NCBI GenBank assembly: GCA_902792905.1
Contig: CADBBH010000003.1
Location: 186,001-250,000, forward strand
Length of the DNA stretch: 64,000 nucleotides
Direction of reading: 5' to 3'
Source: Oscillospiraceae bacterium
Lineage (GTDB): Bacteria; Bacillota; Clostridia; Oscillospirales; Acutalibacteraceae
The notes under the pieces were generated by a model that saw nothing but the letters and a program-made list of their open reading frames with translations, did not search any database and had not been told where the DNA came from. Made by a program: the position numbers and the translations under genes. Shown here in pieces: positions 8,988 through 16,371 of this stretch (its first letter is position 1; the number at the start of each line of letters is the position of its first letter).

Positions 8988-10490
8988 TTATGCATTCTTT
9001 TCATCGGTTTCAAGCTTTTCCATAAGCGCGCGTTTTGCTCTCGCTCTCTCAAGATCGAGATACATGCGCTCTCTTGTATCGCTGTCAATATTATAGAAAA
9101 GCATCGGCAGAAGCGCGAGAAAATCAAAAATCAGATGAGGCCCGAAGGCAATCAGGAAGAGCCGCCATTTTGTTTCGGTTGACTGAATTGCCGTTTCGCC
9201 TATTTCATACTTTGCCCAGTCCTGAAGCAGATGGGCGTTGACTATTTTGAGAATCGCGTCCTTAGCTTTGGTAAAATAGCCGTTGATAAGTTTTATTGTC
9301 GCCTCTACTCTGAAGCCGTTTTTCCATTCGCAGTAATCGAGAACCTCGTAATCGATTTCCTTGCCGACTATGCCCTTTGTAGCGTAGAATACCATTTCAA
9401 TCAGATTTCCCGCGCCGAAGGCGATTGACATCGGCAGCTTCTTCTGATAGAAACCGTGTTTCTCGCCGCCGATGAGACCCGTCAGGAAAAACAGCGCTTC
9501 GCTGATAAAAATCGAACCGTTCGAGAAATACCAGAGCATTTTGGTTGAAAATCGCTGTCTGAATTTCGGAGCGAGGGCGTAGGAAGCATAGGAAACGGGC
9601 ATTCCCGGTATGCCGGCGACAGTCGGCAGCATATTGAATTTCAGAACATCGTTATAGTACAAATCCTCGCCCGAGCCGATATCGATTCCGCCGATAAGGC
9701 CTGTCAGAGTATAAATCAGAAGCGGTCTGTTGCGGAATACGGAAAGTATTCCCTTGACCGGATGGGGCGGCTTCTCGCTCTGGGGCACTCTCTCCTTGCT
9801 GACGATGAACCAGAACACGGTCGGTATAATCGTGATAATCCATATTGTCGTCTTGAAGGCAATGAATGTCTTTGTCAGTGAGGCCTTGAGCTTGCCGTTT
9901 GCGATAAGGTCATAGAGCAGGCCGATAATCTGCGATGGGAGCTTTGCCACAAGATCGCCCACGAAATTCGCGCCGACGAGCAGACTCGTTCGCTCATTGG
10001 GATTCGGGGTGAAAACATTCTCTATATATTCGCCTCCTCCGAAGAAGGCGCCGATTGTCTCGTTGAAATACTGGAGAACCATATATGCTATGAGCTTTTG
10101 TCCGGTATTCATTCCGAAATACGCTGCAATCAACGGCAGGAAACAGGTGTAAATACCCGATATTATGCTCGGAAGCAGCGAGAGGTACTGGAAGGGTTTG
10201 AATTTGCCCCATCTCGTTCTCATATTGTCGATGATTGCCGCGGTAACGGGGTCGTTTATCATATCATAAACAGTCAGCGCGGCTGTTGCCTTGGCGAGAG
10301 GTTTCGGCTCAACGCCGAATATCTTATAGAGCCAGATATCGGCACCTACATCGTATTGGCCGAGCTTCAGCTTTCCGAAAGCGCTGTAGGCAACATAGGC
10401 GATGCGCTCCCTGGTGGTGCAGAAAAGGCGGTTCATATATGCCTGATTCATCTGAAGCTGCTCGGAGTCTCTGCGCTTTTCGTCAGCCAT
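8988..10490 (-). CDS. GPH-type (MFS_2) sugar:cation symporter
   Basis: A 500-residue membrane protein with about 12 hydrophobic segments. The N-terminal region has the glycoside-pentoside-hexuronide family signature: Y-D-M-I-N-D-P near residue 80, followed by T-R-W-G-K-F-K-P in the first cytoplasmic loop. It probably imports oligosaccharides or uronides by sodium or proton symport, which fits the surrounding glycosidases. The start at 10490 was chosen over 10511 because an AGGAGG site sits directly before it. It overlaps the end of the upstream zinc-ribbon gene by 8 bp, so the two are likely translationally coupled. Confidence 0.78.
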   Translation of the reverse strand: MADEKRRDSEQLQMNQAYMNRLFCTTRERIAYVAYSAFGKLKLGQYDVGADIWLYKIFGVEPKPLAKATAALTVYDMINDPVTAAIIDNMRTRWGKFKPFQYLSLLPSIISGIYTCFLPLIAAYFGMNTGQKLIAYMVLQYFNETIGAFFGGGEYIENVFTPNPNERTSLLVGANFVGDLVAKLPSQIIGLLYDLIANGKLKASLTKTFIAFKTTIWIITIIPTVFWFIVSKERVPQSEKPPHPVKGILSVFRNRPLLIYTLTGLIGGIDIGSGEDLYYNDVLKFNMLPTVAGIPGMPVSYASYALAPKFRQRFSTKMLWYFSNGSIFISEALFFLTGLIGGEKHGFYQKKLPMSIAFGAGNLIEMVFYATKGIVGKEIDYEVLDYCEWKNGFRVEATIKLINGYFTKAKDAILKIVNAHLLQDWAKYEIGETAIQSTETKWRLFLIAFGPHLIFDFLALLPMLFYNIDSDTRERMYLDLERARAKRALMEKLETDEKNA

Positions 10491-11355
10491 CTTTTTCCGC
10501 CTCCTGTCCATCTGATTCTTCCGCCGCTGTTTCGACCTGCGCCTGTGTTTTCGCTTCGTCCTCGGCTATCTTAGCTTCCATCTCGTCCTGAATAGCCTGC
10601 AGGCGTTTATATTGCTCCGCCCTTATCTCTTCAGGCGTCATTGTCTTTTGCAATTCAAAATACTCTTCAATCGGAATTCCGCCCACATAGCACTGCTTGT
10701 GATGAACGGGTATCCCTTTTTTAATTACGATAAAATCAATAATCACATTGAGAAGCTGGAGCGCGAGATAGAGATAAATGCCGATTGCAGGTCTGCCGGT
10801 CAGCACGGCGTCGGATTTATCGGCAATGAATACCGCAAGCGAGCCGAATGAGGTGAGGAGTATCAGCGCATTTATTATAACCGCTCTGGGAAACGCCCGC
10901 TTCGAGCACGCCATCATAAGGCAGAAAAAGTGTACCAGCCACATTAATATTGAAATCAGAAGCAGCAGCAAACTCGCCGCCAGCAGTTTATCGCCGGTCA
11001 GGAATCCGCTTTGCCCGACGGTTTCTATGCCGTTATAGACAGTAATCATCGAGGCGTTTCCGTCAAAATCTCCGAAAGCCGGATTGAGTCTGCAGTTCAC
11101 CATCGGCAGAAGCAGAGCAAAAACGGGTATGAACGAAGTGATGATTCTTACAACCGCGAGTTTCGAGCCGACAAACGACGCTTTGAGGCGGTCAATTTTC
11201 TTCTGAAAATGATAATGCTGAACCTCGGCAATATCCGCCTGCTGCATCAGCCGTTCCTGCAGATCATACACGACTATATTCGCGCCGCAGTGAGGGCAGT
11301 GCTGCCGCCAGTCGGTGAGTTTCAGATGAACTCCGCATTTGGGACAGTTTGCCAT
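10483..11355 (-). CDS. zinc-ribbon membrane protein of unknown function
   Basis: A 290-residue protein. The N-terminus carries a zinc ribbon (Cys4, Cys7, Cys20, Cys23). About four transmembrane helices span residues 65-215, and a charged, Glu/Ala-rich cytoplasmic tail follows. No family was recognised. The 8-bp overlap with the symporter gene suggests a joint function such as assembly or regulation of the transporter; this is inference. Confidence 0.6.
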   Translation of the reverse strand: MANCPKCGVHLKLTDWRQHCPHCGANIVVYDLQERLMQQADIAEVQHYHFQKKIDRLKASFVGSKLAVVRIITSFIPVFALLLPMVNCRLNPAFGDFDGNASMITVYNGIETVGQSGFLTGDKLLAASLLLLLISILMWLVHFFCLMMACSKRAFPRAVIINALILLTSFGSLAVFIADKSDAVLTGRPAIGIYLYLALQLLNVIIDFIVIKKGIPVHHKQCYVGGIPIEEYFELQKTMTPEEIRAEQYKRLQAIQDEMEAKIAEDEAKTQAQVETAAEESDGQEAEKDG

Positions 11356-11413
11356 TTGCTTTCCTCCTTATCGTTATCAACCGTAAAAGCTATAGTAAAA
11401 CAGTTCTTTGCCG

Positions 11414-12352
11414 TCAGACCGATACGAGCATCATTCTTTTTTCCGAAAACGGGAGAATTCCGGAGACGAATTTCTTCGCCGCCGCCTCATAGGCAATCAG
11501 GATTTTTCCGTCAACGAACTCGATATCCTCGCTCATTCTCGGAATTGTCATATCTTTGGTATGCCTGCGCGAATCAAGATAACAAAGCGGAATCTTCACG
11601 CTGCCAAGGTCGAATTCGCCGTCGGAATCGCCCTTGATATCATATATCCTGAGCTTTGAACTCATTGTTCCGCCCGAAACGGAGAGCACCGCTTTGCCGT
11701 TTTCGGCCGCGAAACCTTGCACCTTGTCGCAGGTTGAGAAGGCGACTGCGGGCGCTTCGCTCTCAATTCCGAATTCCGCGTCCGGGTTGATTTTATAGCC
11801 GAATGTAAGTGCGGCATAACTGCTGCCGTCGGGGGTTTTCAGCGCGTGGGATTCATCGGTTTCATAGCCGTCTGCGTGATATTCGCCGATAAAGATGTAT
11901 TCGCCGTTGCATGAGCAGTATGAGGCGTTGCAGGGCACATCAATATGACCTATGAACGCTGCCGAACCGCCGTCTGACGCTTCAATCAAATCGCTCTTTT
12001 TGAGCACGAAAAATTTATGCTGATTGCTGATATATACATATTCGCCCGCGGCGGTGATTCCGCCCGCGTGGCCGCCGTAATCCGAACCGTCCTCCCTCTT
12101 GAGCAGAACCATCTTCTCTTCGGAATCCTTAATCATATAGAGGCGGGAGGGCTCGTCATTCTCCATATAACCGCAGCAGATATATATATCCTCATCCGCG
12201 AGATATGTCGAGCCCTGAGGAACGAAATCTGTCGAGAGACCCGGAATATCCGCAACCTTCTCGGAGTTTTTCGCGTATTCGGGATAAAACATTCCCCAGA
12301 AAAATGAGGAGATAAAAGTAATTACGGAAAGAAATAATGCGGTGATGTTCAT
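11414..12352 (-). CDS. exported beta-propeller-like protein, function unknown
   Basis: A 312-residue protein with an N-terminal hydrophobic signal anchor (about 3-22). The rest is beta-rich, with repeated short strands and G-E-Y-V-Y-I / G-E-Y-I-F-I type segments suggesting propeller blades. No catalytic motif was recognised. It is the first gene of the minus-strand unit running to 7509, with a GGAGGA site before the ATG. Confidence 0.55.
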   Translation of the reverse strand: MNITALFLSVITFISSFFWGMFYPEYAKNSEKVADIPGLSTDFVPQGSTYLADEDIYICCGYMENDEPSRLYMIKDSEEKMVLLKREDGSDYGGHAGGITAAGEYVYISNQHKFFVLKKSDLIEASDGGSAAFIGHIDVPCNASYCSCNGEYIFIGEYHADGYETDESHALKTPDGSSYAALTFGYKINPDAEFGIESEAPAVAFSTCDKVQGFAAENGKAVLSVSGGTMSSKLRIYDIKGDSDGEFDLGSVKIPLCYLDSRRHTKDMTIPRMSEDIEFVDGKILIAYEAAAKKFVSGILPFSEKRMMLVSV

Positions 12353-12375
12353 AACCGTTCCTCCTTTACCCGTAA

Positions 12376-12405
12376 ATTATAACATACAGATATAATATTT
12401 TTCAA
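12376..12405 (-). promoter_or_regulatory. promoter of the four-gene minus-strand unit
   Basis: On the minus strand, TTGAAA (complement of 12400-12405) and TATAAT (complement of 12376-12381) have an 18-bp spacer, upstream of the start at 12352. Confidence 0.65.
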
Positions 12406-12429
12406 TCTGATTTTCAGCTTTAACCGCAC

Positions 12430-12458
12430 TTGAAACGCAGGAAAAAATATGCTATGCT
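12430..12458 (+). promoter_or_regulatory. promoter of the GH16 gene
   Basis: TTGAAA at 12430-12435 and TATGCT at 12453-12458 have a 17-bp spacer, 65 bp before the start codon. Confidence 0.55.
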
Positions 12459-12485
12459 GATATTGATTGAACAGGCGCTCAAATC

Positions 12486-12507
12486 TGTAAAGTAAAATCA
12501 CTTTACA
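12486..12507. promoter_or_regulatory. inverted repeat in the GH16 leader, possible operator
   Basis: Perfect 8-bp arms TGTAAAGT and ACTTTACA with a 6-bp spacer lie between the promoter and the ribosome binding site. They could be a repressor site or an mRNA hairpin; there is no T run, so it is not a terminator. Confidence 0.45.
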
Positions 12508-12522
12508 AACGGAGGAAAAACT

Positions 12523-13440
12523 ATGTTCAGACCTTTATTCAAATCAATTATTTCAATATTCCTGAGCATTTCCGCGTTTTTCGGCTCGCTCGGCGGGCAG
12601 ATAAGCGGCAAGCCCTATACCAAGGGCAGAGAGGTCGATATGAGTCAGTTCGAGCTCGTCTGGAGCGATGAATTTGACGGCGATGCGCTCGACCGTACAA
12701 AATGGGATTTTTCCTGGTGGATAACCGAGCGCAAGGGCGGCTACTGGCATGAAGATATGGTACGCGTCGAAGACGGAAACCTCGTCATTTCCGCCGAATA
12801 CAAGGATGAGGCGCTACCCTACCGCTATACAGAATATGACTGGGTCAAGCCCTATAAGCCCGGCTGGTACACCGGCAAGGTCGTCTCGCGCAATAAATAC
12901 GAGCAGACATACGGCTACTTTGAGGTCAGATGTCTCCTGCCCGCGGCGACAGGTCTCTGGAGCGCTTTCTGGCTGATGAACGACGACGGTGTCTATAATG
13001 TTGACGGCAGCGGTGCGGACGGCACCGAGGTTGATGTCTTTGAATCGTTCTACTATAAGGATTACGCATTCGGCGGAGACTATATCTCCTCCGGTATTCA
13101 TTATGACGGCTACGGCGACGACCACAAGGGCGACACGATAGGCAAGCAGTATCTGCCGAATGATCCCTACAGTGAATACAACACCTACGGCCTCGAGTGG
13201 ACAAAAGACGAATACATTTTCTATATAAACGGCAAGGAAACGGGAAGGCTCACTCCCGACGGCGGAGTTTCGCAGAATCCCGAGTATTTCCTGCTCTCCG
13301 TCGAATTCGCCGGAGAAAACGGAATTCAGAATTCCGACCGCCACGGCACCGGCGAAATCAGCAAAACCCCGCAGGAAAACTGGCCCGCGGAGTTCAAGGT
13401 AGATTATATCAGATGCTATCAGTATAAGGATTTGATATGA
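12523..13440 (+). CDS. glycoside hydrolase family 16 beta-glucanase, exported
   Basis: A 305-residue protein. Residues 1-28 form a hydrophobic signal segment. A GH16 jelly-roll follows: W-S-D-E-F-D-G near 47-53 and the catalytic motif E-V-D-V-F-E with Glu169 as nucleophile, Asp171 and Glu174 as acid/base. The extra residue between Asp and Glu is the beta-bulge form of GH16 (laminarinase, agarase or carrageenase types), pointing to beta-1,3- or related glucans rather than lichenan. It has an AGGAGGA-like site and its own promoter and terminator. Confidence 0.85.
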   Translation: MFRPLFKSIISIFLSISAFFGSLGGQISGKPYTKGREVDMSQFELVWSDEFDGDALDRTKWDFSWWITERKGGYWHEDMVRVEDGNLVISAEYKDEALPYRYTEYDWVKPYKPGWYTGKVVSRNKYEQTYGYFEVRCLLPAATGLWSAFWLMNDDGVYNVDGSGADGTEVDVFESFYYKDYAFGGDYISSGIHYDGYGDDHKGDTIGKQYLPNDPYSEYNTYGLEWTKDEYIFYINGKETGRLTPDGGVSQNPEYFLLSVEFAGENGIQNSDRHGTGEISKTPQENWPAEFKVDYIRCYQYKDLI

Positions 13441-13458
13441 ACTGAATTAAGCACTTGC

Positions 13459-13500
13459 AATAAGCAGTTCTCTCCGCCCGGTTAGAACTGCTTATTTTTC
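13459..13500 (+). terminator. terminator after the GH16 gene
   Basis: A 13-bp stem (13459-13471 with 13484-13496) is followed by a short T run. It isolates the hypB operon downstream from read-through. Confidence 0.85.
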
Positions 13501-13515
13501 CTGTATTTATTATTG

Positions 13516-13544
13516 TTGACTTTTTAATTTAATTTTATTATAAT
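13516..13544 (+). promoter_or_regulatory. promoter of the hypB/isomerase operon, predicted leaderless
   Basis: TTGACT at 13516-13521 and a perfect TATAAT at 13539-13544 have a 17-bp spacer. Only six bases separate the -10 box from the ATG at 13551, so the expected transcript start is at or within a base or two of the ATG. No Shine-Dalgarno sequence is present. Confidence 0.75.
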
Positions 13545-13550
13545 TACAAT

Positions 13551-14219
13551 ATGGAAATATTTACAATTAAAGAGGATATTCTCTCCAGAAACAACGAACG
13601 GGCAAAAGAAGTCCGCGCTCTGCTTGACGAAAAAGGCGTTTTTTATGTCAATCTGATGTCATCGCCGGGGGCGGGCAAGACCACCGTTCTTTCAAAGCTT
13701 ATTCCGCGTTTATCGGATGATTTCAGAATAGGCGTCATTGAGGCGGACCTTGATTCCGATAAAGACGCTCTGACCGTCGAACGCGAAACGGGAGCAAAAG
13801 TAATTCAGATTCATACAGCCGGAGCCTGCCACATTACCTGTCAGATGTCCCTTGAGGCGCTTGAGGCGCTCGGGACCGACGGGCTTGATTTGATTTTCCT
13901 TGAGAATGTCGGCAATCTTGTCTGCCCCGCCGAATTCGACACGGGTTCGGATATGAATCTTGTGCTGCTGAGCGTTCCCGAGGGAGATGACAAACCGCTC
14001 AAGTATCCGCTTATGTTTGAGGTTGCGGATGCCGTTGCCGTCACTAAGCTTGATGTGGCGGAGATATTTGATTTCAGTTTCGACAATGCCGTCAAAAATA
14101 TAAAAAAGCGCAATGAAAACGCGGAAATCTTTTTCACTTGCGCTGTTAACGGCAAGGGTATTGACGAACTTGAACAATATATAAGAAACAAAGCAGTCAA
14201 AAAAATCCGTAAGGATTAA
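13551..14219 (+). CDS. hypB: HypB-like nickel-chaperone GTPase (copy 1)
   Basis: A 222-residue SIMIBI-class GTPase. The Walker A loop S-P-G-A-G-K-T-T is at 38-45, the E-A-D-L-D-S-D-K-D switch at 64-72 and T-K-L-D for base recognition at 165-168. HypB's metal site in the G domain is represented by Cys93-His94 and Cys125. An additional Cys97 replaces the usual Asp/Ala stretch. The N-terminal C-x-x-C-G-C motif and His-rich tract of some HypB proteins are absent. HypB normally loads nickel into [NiFe]-hydrogenase or urease; neither is present here. The first gene of the operon, with a likely leaderless mRNA. Confidence 0.82.
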   Translation: MEIFTIKEDILSRNNERAKEVRALLDEKGVFYVNLMSSPGAGKTTVLSKLIPRLSDDFRIGVIEADLDSDKDALTVERETGAKVIQIHTAGACHITCQMSLEALEALGTDGLDLIFLENVGNLVCPAEFDTGSDMNLVLLSVPEGDDKPLKYPLMFEVADAVAVTKLDVAEIFDFSFDNAVKNIKKRNENAEIFFTCAVNGKGIDELEQYIRNKAVKKIRKD

Positions 14220-14240
14220 ATCAGAGAGGAGAACTGTATT

Positions 14241-15698
14241 ATGGCTGACAAAAACGAGAGAATCTGTATCATCGGCGGAGGTCCTGCCGGTCTTTCCTGC
14301 GCAATGTATCTCGAAAAGAAGGGATACTCTGACTATGTAATTTACGAGAAGCTCAATAAGGTCGGCGGCAAATGCTGGTCGCCCAAACTCAAGGTCAATC
14401 ATAACGGCGTTGAGGAAGAGAGAAGCTTCGAGACCGGCGCTATCATGGGCGCTATCACCTATCATGCTGTCAGCGAGATGGAAGAATTCGGCGGATATTA
14501 TCACAAGGGTCCCGATTTCAAAAAGGGCGAGCCGAATATGAGAAGAGAATTCCGCAATCTTGACGGAACAATAGATCATCCTTTTGAGCCGAAAGTCAAT
14601 TTTTCAATCGGCAAAATGCTCAAACTCCTTAAACTCAAAAAGCAGATGAAAAAGCTCAATCAGCTTATGCAGACCAAATATGTCGGCTATGACTGCTACG
14701 GCCATCTGGGCGTCGCGAAGGGCGAATACTACGGAATCTCAAAGGGCGTTGACGGTTATTGCGGCGCCACCAAGGAGAATTCCTTCCCCAACTATATTAA
14801 AGGCACAAACCCGAATCTCAAAGACCTGGCTCTTCCTTTCTCCGAATTCTGCAAGCTCAACGGCGTTGAAGAGGTTCAGAGAATCTGGATTGCTCCCTTC
14901 ACCTCGTTCGGCTACGGTTTCTTTGATGAGATTCCCGCGGCTCTCGTTATGAAATATCTCGATGTTACCACAGCGCTTGAATTCGTCAATATGAAGCTCT
15001 GGACCTGGCAGGACGGAACTCAGGAAATCTATGAGTGCGTCAACAGAAAACTCAAGCACCCCGCAGTACTTGAAACCGAGGTCGTCAAGGTTGAGCGCCC
15101 TGACGGAAAAGTCAATGTAACCATCAGAAAGAACGGCGAGGAAAGCACCGAGACATTCGATAAGCTTATTGTCACCACTCCTCTTGATTATTTCAAGGAT
15201 TATGCCGACGCCACCGATGAAGAAAAAGAACTCTTCGGCAAAATCGTTCACGAAAGATACTGCGATTATATAGCCACTTTCGAGCCCGGCAAGAGCCCCA
15301 ATATCTCCGGTTATATGGTTGATAATATGGTTCCCGAAAGACTCGGTCACGCTATGGTTTATTATAACAGATGGCAGCATCTCGACAGAGACTGCCCCGC
15401 GACGGTCTATGCCCTTGCAAACCATACCGGAACACCCGATGTTGATTACGATACCGTAATGAAGACAATGGATGAGGATATGGAGAAGGTCGGATTCCCC
15501 ATCAAAGAGAAGCTTTTCGCTCAGGAAGTTTACTACTGCCCGCACGTTTCCGCAAAGGATTATGCGGACGGTTGGTATGACAGGCTTGAAGCCATTCAGG
15601 GAACCCGCAACACCTATTACGCGGGTGAAATCATTTCCTTCGGCGACATGGAAGACACCTGCGCCGCCAGCAAGGATATTATCGGAAGATTCTTTTAA
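14241..15698 (+). CDS. FAD flavoprotein resembling polyunsaturated fatty acid isomerase
   Basis: A 485-residue amine-oxidase-fold flavoprotein. The FAD motif G-G-G-P-A-G is at 12-17, with a V-G-G-K-C segment near 42-46. Along its length it resembles what I recall of the linoleate/PUFA isomerase of Propionibacterium acnes: T-K-Y-x-G-Y-D, L-P-F-x-E-F, the G-Y-G-F-F-D segment, L-W-T-W-x-D-G-T-Q, R-L-G-H-x-M-V-Y-Y, and the C-terminal T-Y-Y-A-G-E-I-x-S-F-G. That enzyme moves a double bond by hydride transfer through FAD. An insertion near residues 155-195 is not in the recalled protein. It lies between two hypB-like genes. Alternatives are a desaturase-like or protoporphyrinogen-oxidase-like enzyme. 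A GAGAGGAG site precedes the start. Confidence 0.72.
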   Translation: MADKNERICIIGGGPAGLSCAMYLEKKGYSDYVIYEKLNKVGGKCWSPKLKVNHNGVEEERSFETGAIMGAITYHAVSEMEEFGGYYHKGPDFKKGEPNMRREFRNLDGTIDHPFEPKVNFSIGKMLKLLKLKKQMKKLNQLMQTKYVGYDCYGHLGVAKGEYYGISKGVDGYCGATKENSFPNYIKGTNPNLKDLALPFSEFCKLNGVEEVQRIWIAPFTSFGYGFFDEIPAALVMKYLDVTTALEFVNMKLWTWQDGTQEIYECVNRKLKHPAVLETEVVKVERPDGKVNVTIRKNGEESTETFDKLIVTTPLDYFKDYADATDEEKELFGKIVHERYCDYIATFEPGKSPNISGYMVDNMVPERLGHAMVYYNRWQHLDRDCPATVYALANHTGTPDVDYDTVMKTMDEDMEKVGFPIKEKLFAQEVYYCPHVSAKDYADGWYDRLEAIQGTRNTYYAGEIISFGDMEDTCAASKDIIGRFF

Positions 15699-15704
15699 TT
15701 GATT

Positions 15705-16367
15705 ATGCAGCAGGTTAAAACAATACTTTTATCAAAAAGCGTATTTGAAGACAACGATGCCCGGGCGGAGATTCTCCGCTCGGAGCTTCGTGAAAAAAGA
15801 GTCTGCCTTGTCAATGTCATGTCGTCGCCCGGAAGCGGGAAAACCACGCTCCTGGTCGCTCTCATCAATGCCCTGAAGCATTCTTTCAATATAGGCGTGA
15901 TGGAAGCCGATATAGACTCCGACAAGGATGCTGTTACGGTTGCCGAAAAAACCGGAGTCCGCTCCATCCAGCTTCACACGGGCGGAATGTGCCATCTTGA
16001 CGCGGATATGACTCGTCAGGGACTTTCGGAACTCGGCGAAGGACTCAATCTGATATTCCTTGAGAATGTCGGAAACCTTGTATGCCCGGCAGAATATGAC
16101 ACGGGAGCAACCGTTAATATGGTTATTCTCTCCGTGCCCGAGGGCAATGACAAGCCGCTCAAATATCCGCTTGTTTTTGAAAACAGCGAGCTTGCCGTAA
16201 TAACCAAAACGGACGCTCTGCCATATTTTGATTTCGATATGGACGAGTGTAAAGAATATATCAAGATAAGAAATCCGAAAGCATCGGTTATTGCGGTATC
16301 GGCAAAAACCGGCGACAATATGGATGAGCTTGTCAACTGGTTCATCCGCAGACTTTCCGAGAGGTGA
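15705..16367 (+). CDS. hypB: HypB-like nickel-chaperone GTPase (copy 2)
   Basis: A 220-residue GTPase with the Walker A loop at 41-48, T-K-T-D for base recognition, and a metal site closer to classical HypB than copy 1: G-G-M-C-H-L-D with Cys96 and His97, and Cys127 in N-L-V-C-P. It is clearly homologous to copy 1 but diverged, so not a recent tandem duplicate. The ATG at 15705 is preferred over the TTG at 15699. The ribosome binding site is weak and the gap to the isomerase stop is six bases, suggesting coupled translation. Confidence 0.83.
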   Translation: MQQVKTILLSKSVFEDNDARAEILRSELREKRVCLVNVMSSPGSGKTTLLVALINALKHSFNIGVMEADIDSDKDAVTVAEKTGVRSIQLHTGGMCHLDADMTRQGLSELGEGLNLIFLENVGNLVCPAEYDTGATVNMVILSVPEGNDKPLKYPLVFENSELAVITKTDALPYFDFDMDECKEYIKIRNPKASVIAVSAKTGDNMDELVNWFIRRLSER

Positions 16368-16371
16368 ATAT

